Assembly (NCBI GenBank): GCA_003577105.1 | Contig: QEUQ01000008.1 | Coordinates: 1-58,395, forward strand | Origin: Acidobacteriota bacterium | GTDB lineage: Bacteria; Actinomycetota; Acidimicrobiia; ATN3 | Length of the DNA: 58,395 nt | Reading direction: 5' to 3' | Shown here: in pieces, positions 17,123 to 25,384 of the stretch | Layout of the letters: each line of letters opens with the position of its first letter | Numbering within the stretch: position 1 is the stretch's first letter | Position numbers and translations under genes: made by a program | Notes under the pieces: model-generated | Seen by the model: the letters and a program-made list of their open reading frames with translations, nothing else | Told to the model about the DNA's origin: nothing | Databases searched by the model: none

Positions 17123-18262
17123 GTGCTTGCGGTGGCGGTTTCACGACAGCACAAGAGAACTGAGCTGGTGATCGGCCTTGTCGTGGCCGTAATTCTGGTG
17201 TTCGGATACTTGGCAGTCCTCGGCGTTTACGATTCCGAAGCCAACAAGCGGTCGACGGCAACCATGATCGAGGAGTCCAACGCCAAGCATCGCCTCGATA
17301 TTTTCGCAAAGATCCAATCTGTGGATCCCAACAAGGGTGAAATGTCGCTCCGACTTGAATTCTTCGCCAAGGGCTCGGTTGCGCTCGAAGACACCGAACT
17401 TATTCCTGCGGTTGACATTGTGATCTACACCCCTGGCAGCTCGGGCAAGCAAGAACACAATTTCAAGGCAGGACGCCTCATGGGAGGCCTCGAGCTCGTG
17501 CTTCCTCTCGAAGGTCTTGCAAGCGACTACCCCTTCGACGAGCACAAGGCGGCGCTGGCGATCGTCGCATTCGCCAAGACGCCTGCCGAAGCATCGCCAA
17601 CGGGGGCAACCCAGCAGACGGTGAGTGACGGCGCCGACGATGCGGACTCAGACGAACAGCCGGATAGCTCAAGTGCGCAGTCGACCGATCCCCTCGACGG
17701 CCTTCAGGAATTGCCCATATCTGTAGCGCTATACGCTGCCCTGCCCAACGTGGACATGGCAATCGATCTCTCGGGCACCTCGGGTTCGGCTGATCCAAAT
17801 ATCGCTGAAGCGATAATCACAATTCACCGAGCCATCACAATTGTCGGATTCGCGATCTTCGTAATGGTGATCTTCTGGGTGATTGCCATTGCAATCGTCC
17901 TGCAAGCAGTGACCATCGCGAGCCGGGGGCGTGAGCCCGAACCAGACACCATGGGCTATATGGCCGCGTTGCTGTTTGCGTTTCCGTTCATGCGTGACGC
18001 ACTTCCCGGGACCCCGCCTGTCGGTACTCTCAGCGACTTCCTCTCGTTCTTCTGGGCCGAAGCGCTTGTCGCGATCGCGCTGATTACGACGTTGATTACG
18101 TGGATACGCCGCCCCACCGGCCGACCGAAGTGGTGGATGCCCGACGATACCGACGACGACTTCGATATCGCGGCCTCCCCGGCCCAAGACCCGGTTCCGA
18201 GTGGGGAAATGACACAGTCGTCGGTAGCATCTACCCCCTCCCCGCAGACCACATCCGAATAA
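17123..18262 (+). CDS. DUF4436 family membrane protein
   Basis: 379 residues from GTG 17123 (a second GTG nine bases on is possible). One N-terminal membrane helix (about 15-35) is followed by a ~190-residue extracytoplasmic domain with strands (MSLRLEFFAKGSVALEDTEL) and a variable Ser/Asp-rich linker. Three C-terminal membrane helices follow, with the conserved GYMAALLFAFPFMRDALPG segment between the second and third. This is the DUF4436 arrangement found in actinobacteria; no biochemical role is known. Nine bases before ilvD. Confidence 0.85.
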   Translation: MLAVAVSRQHKRTELVIGLVVAVILVFGYLAVLGVYDSEANKRSTATMIEESNAKHRLDIFAKIQSVDPNKGEMSLRLEFFAKGSVALEDTELIPAVDIVIYTPGSSGKQEHNFKAGRLMGGLELVLPLEGLASDYPFDEHKAALAIVAFAKTPAEASPTGATQQTVSDGADDADSDEQPDSSSAQSTDPLDGLQELPISVALYAALPNVDMAIDLSGTSGSADPNIAEAIITIHRAITIVGFAIFVMVIFWVIAIAIVLQAVTIASRGREPEPDTMGYMAALLFAFPFMRDALPGTPPVGTLSDFLSFFWAEALVAIALITTLITWIRRPTGRPKWWMPDDTDDDFDIAASPAQDPVPSGEMTQSSVASTPSPQTTSE

Positions 18263-18271
18263 GGAGCAACA

Positions 18272-19954
18272 GTGTCGAAGTCCAACAGGCCAAGTCTTGA
18301 AGTGACCCAAGGGCCTTCGAGGGCGCCACACCGCGCCATGCTGCGCGCTACAGGCTTCAAAGACGAGGACTTCGACAAAGTCCAGGTAGGCATTGCCAGC
18401 GCGTGGAACGAGGTCACTCCCTGCAACATCGGCCTCGATGGCCTGGAAATCGACGCCAAGGAAGGCGTAGCAGCCGCCGGTGGTATCGGAATCCGCTTCA
18501 ACACGATCGCGGTAAGCGACGCCATCGCCATGGGGCACGAGGGCATGCGAGCCTCCCTCGCAAGCCGTGAAGTTATCGCGGATTCGGTGGAGCTCGTCGC
18601 GTTTGCGGAGAAGCTTGATGGCCTTGTGACGCTAGCCGGATGTGACAAGAGCCTGCCGGGAATGCTCATGGCATCTGCGCGTATGGACCTGCCATCGGTC
18701 TTCGTCTACGGCGGCACGATCATGCCGGGAGAGCACGCTGGTCACGACGTAACGATCCAAGACGTGTTCGAAGCAGTCGGTGCCCACTCGGCCGGTGAAA
18801 TGAGCGATGAGGAACTCGACGCGCTCGAGCACGAGGCCTGCCCGGGCGCCGGGTCATGCGGGGGCATGTTTACGGCAAACACCATGGCCGCTGTGGCCGA
18901 AGGGCTCGGCATGTCGATTCCCGGCAGTGCGTCACCGCCCTCAATCGACAGGCGCCGACATGACTACGCGCGCCAAGCCGGGGAGCTTGCCGTAACGGTA
19001 ATCGAGAACGATCTCACCCCCTCGAAGATCCTCACAAGAGAAGCATTTGAAAACGCGATCGCTGTTGCCCTCGCACTCGGCGGTTCGACGAACATGGTTC
19101 TTCACTTGCTGGCAATCGCCAATGAAGCTCGGGTCGATCTCGTCTTGGACGATTTCGATCGCGTCGCGCGCCGGACTCCGGTGCTAGCCGATCTCAAGCC
19201 GGCAGGCCAATACGTCATGTTCGACCTGGACCAGATCGGCGGTGTGCCGGTGGTCATGAAGGAACTTCTCAACGCCGGACTGCTCCACGGCGACTGCCTG
19301 ACAGTTACGGGCAAGACCGTCGCCGAAAATCTTGCCGACACCGCCCGCGACAAGTCAGAGAAGGTGGTAAAACCCGCTACCGCGCCGATACATGAGACCG
19401 GTGGGATTGTGATCCTGCGAGGGTCACTGGCCCCAGACGGAGCAGTTGCAAAGGTCGTTGGCCACCCCGACTACAAGTTCCAAGGGCCGGCGCGGGTCTT
19501 CGAGGATGAGCAGAGCTGCTTCGAGGCGGTCACTACAGGCGGCATCAAGAAGGGCGACGTGATCGTAATTCGCAATGAAGGCCCTCGCGGTGGTCCGGGC
19601 ATGAGAGAGATGCTTGCGGTCACCGCAGCAGTTGCTGGGGCAGGCCTCGGTGACGACGTGGCTCTCCTCACCGATGGCCGCTTCTCAGGAGCCACACACG
19701 GCCTCATGATCGCCCACGTCGCTCCCGAATCGGTTGACGGCGGTCCGATCGCGGTGGTTCAAGACGGCGACACAATCACAATCGATGTACCGGCCCGCAA
19801 GCTCGACATTGAGATTGATGACGACGAACTCAAAGCGCGCTTTGAGTTCTGGGAGCCAATGGCCCCCCGCTACACATGGGGAGCGCTGGCCAAGTACGCT
19901 AGCCTTGTCTCGTCGTCGGCACAGGGTGCCGTCTGCAGACCGACATTCCAGTGA
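18272..19954 (+). CDS. ilvD: dihydroxy-acid dehydratase
   Basis: 560 residues; dehydrates 2,3-dihydroxy-isovalerate and -methylvalerate in valine, isoleucine and CoA precursor synthesis. Iron-sulfur cluster ligands C51 (NEVTPCNIG), C124 (AGCDKSLPG) and C196 ([12 protein letters not shown]) are all present; three cysteines fit a [2Fe-2S] enzyme. GTG start at 18272 preceded by AAGGAG. No other ilv gene is adjacent. Confidence 0.97.
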   Translation: MSKSNRPSLEVTQGPSRAPHRAMLRATGFKDEDFDKVQVGIASAWNEVTPCNIGLDGLEIDAKEGVAAAGGIGIRFNTIAVSDAIAMGHEGMRASLASREVIADSVELVAFAEKLDGLVTLAGCDKSLPGMLMASARMDLPSVFVYGGTIMPGEHAGHDVTIQDVFEAVGAHSAGEMSDEELDALEHEACPGAGSCGGMFTANTMAAVAEGLGMSIPGSASPPSIDRRRHDYARQAGELAVTVIENDLTPSKILTREAFENAIAVALALGGSTNMVLHLLAIANEARVDLVLDDFDRVARRTPVLADLKPAGQYVMFDLDQIGGVPVVMKELLNAGLLHGDCLTVTGKTVAENLADTARDKSEKVVKPATAPIHETGGIVILRGSLAPDGAVAKVVGHPDYKFQGPARVFEDEQSCFEAVTTGGIKKGDVIVIRNEGPRGGPGMREMLAVTAAVAGAGLGDDVALLTDGRFSGATHGLMIAHVAPESVDGGPIAVVQDGDTITIDVPARKLDIEIDDDELKARFEFWEPMAPRYTWGALAKYASLVSSSAQGAVCRPTFQ

Positions 19955-19965
19955 AGGGCCAGATA

Positions 19966-20451
19966 ATGAGTCGCAAACGGCGCTTCTTTGCACTGGCATT
20001 GAGCATCACGGCGCTGATCATTGCGGGAATCGGAGCCGGATGCTCCAAAAACACTCCGACCTCAACCACCCAATCACCGTCCCCGAAGACCTCGACGCCA
20101 GCGCCGACAAGCACTGATATCTCGCTTCCATCGAAGATATTTCAGATTGGCGAGACCTCCGATACTGCTCAAGTCCAGGTCTCCAACGGCGATCGCTTCG
20201 CCCTGGCGATACCCTCAAACGCCACAACAGGGTTCCAGTGGTCAGCCAGCACTGTGCCGTCATTTCTGACTTCCGAAGGCTCCAAGTATGCGGGCGCCCC
20301 GACACCGGCAATGCCAGGAGCAGGTGGCACTCAGTACTTGATCTTCAAGGCCACAGGCACTGGCACCGAGACGATGGCCCTGGCGTACGCGAGGCCGAAC
20401 TCAACAGAGGCACCCGCTCGTACCGTTCGCGTCGAAGTTATTGCCACGTAG
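19966..20451 (+). CDS. chagasin-like (I42) cysteine-peptidase-inhibitor lipoprotein, copy 1
   Basis: 161 residues from ATG 19966, preferred over the GTG at 19951 because GAAGGG lies at good distance. Lipobox IGAGC gives a lipidated cysteine, then a Ser/Thr/Pro linker. The C-terminal ~105 residues match the chagasin fold: the inhibitory loop NATTGFQW, a Gly-rich loop GAGGTQYLIFKA, and YARP near the last loop. Chagasin-type proteins block papain-family proteases. No such protease is encoded in the window, so it probably acts on outside or self-secreted enzymes. Confidence 0.82.
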   Translation: MSRKRRFFALALSITALIIAGIGAGCSKNTPTSTTQSPSPKTSTPAPTSTDISLPSKIFQIGETSDTAQVQVSNGDRFALAIPSNATTGFQWSASTVPSFLTSEGSKYAGAPTPAMPGAGGTQYLIFKATGTGTETMALAYARPNSTEAPARTVRVEVIAT

Positions 20452-20941
20452 CCGGAGTGCGACTTTCGCGCTCGTCGCAGCACTAGCCCTTGCCGCAATC
20501 GCGGGTGCCGGGAGTGCGTGCGGCCCAAAGACCCCGCACGGCGCCACACAGCGTCCGTCAACCGCCCCGCCGAAAAGCCCGAAGCCTCCTGAGCCGCCTC
20601 CGATCGTCGTCGAAGTACCCGCCGGCGCGAACGAATTCACGACGACGGTTCCGCGAACAATGCGCCTGCTGTTGAAGATCCCGCTCGATAGCGGAACGGG
20701 CTATGACTGGATAATTCGCAATACTCCCCCGGTCGTAAGCGCTCTCGACAGCGGCCTAGAACCTCCTCCACCGGGATCACCTCCGGGCGCCCTGGCCATG
20801 TCTACATTCCTTTTTCAAGGGGCCACAGAAGGCTCCGGGGCGATCGAATTCGCACTTGAGCGTCCAACTTCAGGGCCCCCAGCGCGCACCCTCACGGTGG
20901 CAGTCTCGGTCACTCCGGCAAAGAGTTCGCCCACGCCGTAG
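20441..20941 (+). CDS. chagasin-like (I42) lipoprotein, copy 2
   Basis: 166 residues from TTG 20441, overlapping copy 1 by 11 bases. The signal peptide ends AGAGSAC, then a Pro-rich linker. Its inhibitor-like domain has DSGTGYDW in place of NATTGFQW, STFLFQG for the second loop region, and FALERP for the third. It is therefore a diverged tandem paralogue of the upstream gene. Its last 127 bases overlap apbE on the other strand. Confidence 0.75.
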   Translation: MPRSRSATFALVAALALAAIAGAGSACGPKTPHGATQRPSTAPPKSPKPPEPPPIVVEVPAGANEFTTTVPRTMRLLLKIPLDSGTGYDWIIRNTPPVVSALDSGLEPPPPGSPPGALAMSTFLFQGATEGSGAIEFALERPTSGPPARTLTVAVSVTPAKSSPTP

Positions 20942-21843
20942 ACGACGCCATCTCTGGATGTGGCGATCGCATCGGCGTCGAGCGCCCCAAGCAGACTGAG
21001 ACCGTGCCGCACTCCGCCGACGATTGCGGCCTTGGCCATGGCCTCCGCACCAGCCCCTGACTTGGCGACAACACTCACTGCAACTAGTTCCTCGGCTGCA
21101 GCCCCGCCAGTGCGCGGATCAATTATGTGATGCACTTCGTGCCCCCCGAGAAACCAACGTCGCCTCAACGTCGAGGATGTGCACGTTGCGCCTTCTGCGA
21201 TCGTAAGCGTGCAAATATCTCCGGCTCCGTGGTCCAGCGCAATTGGCCAAAGACCGCCTGCCGGACCGGGTCCGACGGCAAATAGGTCACCTCCCAAGTC
21301 CACCAGCGCGCCGCCGTCATCGCCAAGAAGAACTGCAACGCGCTGCGCCGACCACCCTTTCGCCACGCCCCCTAAGTCAACTCCGGAACCCCGCGCAATG
21401 CGAAGGGTGCTGCCATCAAGCGTGATTCTCGGTCTACGTGCGATTGGATCACCGAGCGTCTGAGCGCCTTCAGGCATTTCAATCTCCTGGGTGCCAGACC
21501 GGTCAATTTCCTCGAAGTCTCTGTCGTATCCGACACGACCGATCTCGCCGAGAAGCGCGACGCTGAAGAGCCCGTGTGTCCGCGACTCAAGATCCAACGC
21601 GACCTCCAGTAAGTCGCGCATTTCCTTAGACACCAGGCCGCCGCCGCTCGCATTGAGCCGACTCAGCTCGCTGCCGGCCTTGAAGCGGGAGAATGTCTCT
21701 TCGAAACGATCGACCTCCAGACGCCCACGCTTCAAGAGCTCGTCGCAGTGCGGCCCTGGCTCAACGGCGATGAAACAATCGGCGCCCATGGCTCGAAATG
21801 AAATACTCGGCCAGGACTCATTCCCCATCGACAGTCGCCGCAC
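20815..21843 (-). CDS. apbE: FAD:protein FMN transferase (ApbE family)
   Basis: 342 residues from GTG 21843 (an ATG at 21828 is an alternative). ApbE covalently attaches FMN to Ser/Thr of extracytosolic redox proteins. Signatures: FRAMGADC, GVDLGGVAKGWSAQRV with the nucleotide-binding segment, DLGGDLFAVG and HHIIDPRTG with the metal-binding Asp. There is no evident signal peptide; the N-terminus starts at the catalytic domain. It overlaps the ferric-reductase-like gene and ends in a ~30-residue tail that is antisense to chagasin copy 2. No FMN_bind domain protein is visible in the window. Confidence 0.9.
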   Translation of the reverse strand: MRRLSMGNESWPSISFRAMGADCFIAVEPGPHCDELLKRGRLEVDRFEETFSRFKAGSELSRLNASGGGLVSKEMRDLLEVALDLESRTHGLFSVALLGEIGRVGYDRDFEEIDRSGTQEIEMPEGAQTLGDPIARRPRITLDGSTLRIARGSGVDLGGVAKGWSAQRVAVLLGDDGGALVDLGGDLFAVGPGPAGGLWPIALDHGAGDICTLTIAEGATCTSSTLRRRWFLGGHEVHHIIDPRTGGAAAEELVAVSVVAKSGAGAEAMAKAAIVGGVRHGLSLLGALDADAIATSRDGVVYGVGELFAGVTETATVRVRAGGPEVGRSSANSIAPEPSVAP

Positions 21844-22393
21844 GTCTGGCAGTCGTACTTCGCTCGTCGCCGACCCTATAGATCACGCGAAAGGCGCTGG
21901 CAAATAGGACACTAAAGGCCGATGACAGGGCGAGAACGAATACGTAGGCCCTCTTCGCTTCGGTTCCGATCGCAATGAAGTGCGCAAGGGCCAGCACGAA
22001 CACGGGATAGGCGAGCAGGTGCAATGCTCTCCAGGCGCGCATTCCGAGGTATTTTCGGAGGCGGAATGAGACCGCAATCGCCATTCCGAGCTCGAAAGCG
22101 ACCACCCCCATTGCTGTGGCAACTGGCGAGTCTTCGGCCGCGAACGGCACGAGGAGATCCGCTGCCCCGTAGCCAGCGTGCGAATCGAGCATTAGGACGC
22201 CTGCGTGGATACCTGCGAAGGCGAGTGCCGCTGTCGAGAGAATCCTGTGCCAATCGAGAATCGCAGCCCGCGAGATCTTCGACGAGAAGGGCTTACTCGA
22301 GACGAGAATTCCCCATATGACCGACGCCCACAAGAGAGCGAACGAGACTAGGCCAGCAGCCCGCGACGCCTGCCATGCCGACGAAGCACCCAC
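21818..22393 (-). CDS. ferric-reductase-like transmembrane heme protein
   Basis: 191 residues from GTG 22393. About five membrane helices with paired histidines able to hold heme b: LDWHRILSTAALAFAGIHAG (two His one helix apart) and ALHLLAYPVFVLALAHFIAI. This is the ferric_reduct domain found in YedZ/MsrQ and NOX-type proteins, without attached FAD/NAD domains. It most likely carries electrons across the membrane to a flavinylated or other outside acceptor. The start overlaps the previous stop by one base (TAGTG). Confidence 0.87.
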   Translation of the reverse strand: MGASSAWQASRAAGLVSFALLWASVIWGILVSSKPFSSKISRAAILDWHRILSTAALAFAGIHAGVLMLDSHAGYGAADLLVPFAAEDSPVATAMGVVAFELGMAIAVSFRLRKYLGMRAWRALHLLAYPVFVLALAHFIAIGTEAKRAYVFVLALSSAFSVLFASAFRVIYRVGDERSTTARRAATVDGE

Positions 22394-22761
22394 TACGAAG
22401 CTCTCGATCTAGCTACCGGGGCCGGCCTGGAGGACCGGCTTGATCCCGACGATCCCCCAGAGGCATGCGAACTCGATGGCGGGCTCTGTGCCTGACCTGA
22501 TCGCCTGCCCGATACGACTGCCGAACCGGAGCCCGCAGACGCTCGGTCGGGGCCGGCGGGCGCCCCAGAGCCCAAGCTGGCCTGTGACGACATGTCGGTG
22601 GAGCTCTCCAGACCTATCGCTCCCCAAGTTCCCATGAACATGGCAACCGCGGCGCTCCAAAGGGTCACCCTCCGGGCTATCTTGCGCCCACTGTCCATCG
22701 GCCTACTGCCTATGCGGCCAGCACTTGCTCGTTGATTGCCGCCCGTGGACCTAGTCGTCAT
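22393..22761 (-). CDS. small membrane-anchored protein with Ser/Gly-rich tail
   Basis: 122 residues from ATG 22761, which overlaps the previous gene's stop by 11 bases; the longer upstream frame is antisense noise. A basic N-terminus precedes one hydrophobic segment (VTLWSAAVAMFMGTWGAIGL) and a Ser/Gly/Ala-rich tail that would lie outside. No known domain. Its place between an acidic protein and the heme protein, in tightly coupled order, suggests it belongs to the same redox unit. Confidence 0.65.
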   Translation of the reverse strand: MTTRSTGGNQRASAGRIGSRPMDSGRKIARRVTLWSAAVAMFMGTWGAIGLESSTDMSSQASLGSGAPAGPDRASAGSGSAVVSGRRSGQAQSPPSSSHASGGSSGSSRSSRPAPVARSRAS

Positions 22762-23092
22762 CGTGACGCTCTCCGTGCTCTCGGTCGCGTGGCGTCTCAT
22801 GCTCCCGCTCCTTGCCCGACTCACCCTCTTCCCGGTCGTCGTGATCGTCGTCGTTCTCCTCGCCGGAGCGACTTGGCTCTCCGTGCCATTCCGGATCAGC
22901 TGTCTCCGTCGCGCCAGGGGGTACGTATTCGCTGCCGGCGACCACAGAGTCGGTGACCTCCGTTCGAGCCGAGACCGGCTCATGACCGGGGCCATCGCTC
23001 AAGATGCCTGAATTGACTCCGATCGCCCATACCGTCGCAAAGATCGCAAGAGCTACGGCAAATGCGGCAATCGCTGCCTGTGTTCGTTTCAT
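22751..23092 (-). CDS. secreted or anchored small protein with His/Asp/Glu-rich tail
   Basis: 113 residues; ATG 23092 preceded by GAGGAG. An N-terminal hydrophobic segment (residues ~6-27) acts as signal or anchor. The last ~45 residues are packed with Asp, Glu, His and Arg (DDDHDDREEGE..., HGERHDDD), suggesting metal or polycation binding outside the membrane. No family recognised. First gene of the leftward redox operon, divergent from the response regulator. Confidence 0.7.
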   Translation of the reverse strand: MKRTQAAIAAFAVALAIFATVWAIGVNSGILSDGPGHEPVSARTEVTDSVVAGSEYVPPGATETADPEWHGEPSRSGEENDDDHDDREEGESGKEREHETPRDREHGERHDDD

Positions 23093-23179
23093 CTGCTCCT
23101 CTTCCAGTTCGGGCAGAAATCGCCCGGAAGTCTTGGAAGCAATAGTCGTCTTTGACGGTTAAAGGCGAAGTGCAGAAAA

Positions 23180-23201
23180 GGCAAAGAGCTGGCAAAGACT
23201 G
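23180..23201 (+). promoter_or_regulatory. tandem 11-bp direct repeat, candidate OmpR-type operator
   Basis: GGCAAAGAGCT followed at once by GGCAAAGACTG in the 154-bp gap between the divergent redox operon and the response regulator. A weaker GGCGAAG occurs at 23164-23170. OmpR/PhoB-family regulators bind tandem half-sites one helical turn (11 bp) apart, so this could be the site for the adjacent regulator. Sequence-only inference. Confidence 0.4.
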
Positions 23202-23246
23202 CATGCCGGGCTGAAGGCCGGCCACTCGCTCGGCGAACGGAGCTCG

Positions 23247-23954
23247 ATGGGCAATCAGATTCTCATAGTCGAAGATGAAGATCGGATATCTGAGCCGCTC
23301 GCACGCGCGCTCAGCAACCGAGGCTACGAGACAAGCGTTGCGCCAACCGGTGCGTCAGCGCTGAAGACCGCCGCTTCAAAGGACCTATTCCTGGTTGACT
23401 TGAATCTGCCCGACATCGACGGCATCGACCTTTGCCGCAGGCTACGGTCGGTCACCGATGCACCGATCATCGTCCTAAGCGCAAGAAGTGGGGTGGGCGA
23501 CAAGGTGGCGTGCCTTGAGATTGGCGCTGATGACTACGTCACCAAACCGTTCGAACTCGACGAATTGCTGGCGAGAATCCGCGTGCAAATCCGCCGCTCG
23601 GACCATACAGCCGAGATCGATGTCGAGGCAGCAGATGAGATTGAGGTAGGTCGAGTTCGAATCGACCCACGCTCGCGTCGAGCATGGTCCGCGGGCAACG
23701 AGCTGGATCTGAGCCCAAAGGAGTTCGATTTGCTGTTGCTTCTGATGCGAAACGCCGGCGAAGTTGTTAGACGAGAGACCGCGATTAGTCGCGTGTGGGA
23801 CGAAAACTGGTACGGATCAACCAAGACGCTTGACGTTCACATCGGATGGCTACGCAAGAAGATCGAGACCAACCCCTCTAGCCCGATCTACATCACTACG
23901 GTTCGTCGAGTCGGATTTCGCTTCGCATCTTCCGACGAGCTCCCGAACCGGTGA
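23247..23954 (+). CDS. OmpR-family response regulator
   Basis: 235 residues: receiver domain with phospho-acceptor D51 (LFLVDLNLPDIDG), acidic pocket E9/D10/E11 and K100 (YVTKPFE), then a winged helix-turn-helix (LSPKEFDLLLLLMRNAGEVV ... VGFRF). Its stop overlaps the kinase GTG by four bases. It faces the redox operon across a 154-bp shared promoter region, the most likely target. Confidence 0.95.
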   Translation: MGNQILIVEDEDRISEPLARALSNRGYETSVAPTGASALKTAASKDLFLVDLNLPDIDGIDLCRRLRSVTDAPIIVLSARSGVGDKVACLEIGADDYVTKPFELDELLARIRVQIRRSDHTAEIDVEAADEIEVGRVRIDPRSRRAWSAGNELDLSPKEFDLLLLLMRNAGEVVRRETAISRVWDENWYGSTKTLDVHIGWLRKKIETNPSSPIYITTVRRVGFRFASSDELPNR

Positions 23955-25333
23955 GCCTTAGGGCCCGAATCTTCACGGGAACATTCGTACTCATCCTCCT
24001 CACGATTGCAGCCCTTGGGGTGCCACTCCTCGTGATCGTGCGGGATCACGCGCTAGATGAGATCCAGAACTCCCTCAAGGGCGATGCTTACCGGACCGCT
24101 TCACTGGTCGTGACCGCTATCGAGCAAGGCAACGACCGGCAGGTCGCCGAGATCGCAGATTACGCGGCCCGGCAGTCGAACTCCCGTGTGACGGTCACCG
24201 ATCGCGACGGTGCCCTGATCTTCGATTCGGACAATCCGGATCGCGCTAGTGAGGATTTTGCGAACCGCCCTGAGATCGAAGCAGCCCTCTCCGGCATCGA
24301 TGCGTCAGAGATTCGGATGAGCGAGACGCTTGGCACCGAAATCTTGGTGGTGGCCGTACCGGTAGCCCGCGCCGGACGCATCGCAGGAGCGCTCCGCCTC
24401 TCGCGCGGCATTGCAGAGGTACGAGCGGACCAATTCAAGACCACGGCAAGCGTGGTTGCTCTCCTCGCAATCCTGGTTGGAGCCGGTGCTTGGATCTCGT
24501 CGGGTATCGGCCGAAGTGTCGGCAGGCCGGTTGCCGAGATTGGCCGAGTTGCCGAGAGGATTGGCCACGGCGAATATTCGGCGAGAGCCCGCGAGGTGGG
24601 CCCGCCGGAGATCCGCGAACTTGCTCACTCGCTGAACAACTCAGCGGCCCGTGTCGAAACTGCAGTCTCAACTGAACGCACGTTCATCGGGAATGCCGCA
24701 CACCAGCTAAAGACCCCCCTCGCCGCAATAGGAATTCGTCTCGCATCGATCTCCGACGAGCCGCATCTCAGCGACGTTGCACTCGCCGATCTCAAGGAAG
24801 CCAAGACCGAGGTGCAGGATCTGGGCCGCCTTGTCGACCAGCTACTCCTACTTTCAAGGACCACTGACGCCACAGGCGCCCACATCGACGAACCGTCCGA
24901 TCCCGGCCCCGCTCTCAGAGCCATCGCCTCGCAATGGCGCGAAGCCATGGCCACTCAAGGAATCGACCTCGAAGTCGAGATTGCTCGTGACCTTCCGAAG
25001 ATCAGTTTGGCACCGGATCTGCTGGCTCAAGCGTGCGACAACCTGCTCGATAATGTGACAAGGCACTGCCCGAATTCGAAGAGTGCGCTGCTCGAAGCAG
25101 TGAGTGAGCAAGAGCGCCTCAAGATCAGAGTTCTCGACACTGGCGGCGGACTTAGCCCCGAGATCGAGAGGACTGCCTTTGCGCGGTTCACTCGGGGAAC
25201 CTCGGCGATCCCAGGGACAGGCCTTGGCTTGGCGCTAGTTCGACAGGTGGCTGAATCGGTTGGAGGAAGTGTCGAGCTTTCGACGTCGCCGGCCGGAACA
25301 GAGGTGACCTTGCGCATCCCCTCGGCCTCATGA
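23951..25333 (+). CDS. sensor histidine kinase
   Basis: 460 residues from GTG 23951. Two membrane helices (about 9-31 and 165-187) enclose a ~130-residue outside sensor domain. Then comes HAMP, a HisKA domain with phosphoacceptor H251 (NAAHQLKTPLAAI), and an HATPase domain with N box (ACDNLLDN), G1 (DTGGGLSPE) and G2 (GTGLGLALVRQV). The HQLKTP variant of the H box is common in actinobacterial kinases. Partner of the regulator directly upstream; signal unknown. Confidence 0.95.
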   Translation: MSLRARIFTGTFVLILLTIAALGVPLLVIVRDHALDEIQNSLKGDAYRTASLVVTAIEQGNDRQVAEIADYAARQSNSRVTVTDRDGALIFDSDNPDRASEDFANRPEIEAALSGIDASEIRMSETLGTEILVVAVPVARAGRIAGALRLSRGIAEVRADQFKTTASVVALLAILVGAGAWISSGIGRSVGRPVAEIGRVAERIGHGEYSARAREVGPPEIRELAHSLNNSAARVETAVSTERTFIGNAAHQLKTPLAAIGIRLASISDEPHLSDVALADLKEAKTEVQDLGRLVDQLLLLSRTTDATGAHIDEPSDPGPALRAIASQWREAMATQGIDLEVEIARDLPKISLAPDLLAQACDNLLDNVTRHCPNSKSALLEAVSEQERLKIRVLDTGGGLSPEIERTAFARFTRGTSAIPGTGLGLALVRQVAESVGGSVELSTSPAGTEVTLRIPSAS

Positions 25334-25384
25334 CGCAAGCGCTGAGCACGGGCGCCCCTCCACGGGCTAGCACGTTCCGAAGGC

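Noticed and set aside
22736-23011. Hydrophobic open frame on the plus strand with apparent membrane helices
   Set aside because: It is the antisense of the Asp/Glu/His-rich tail; acidic codons read backwards give Val/Leu-rich nonsense. The minus-strand gene has a good ribosome-binding site and coupled neighbours.
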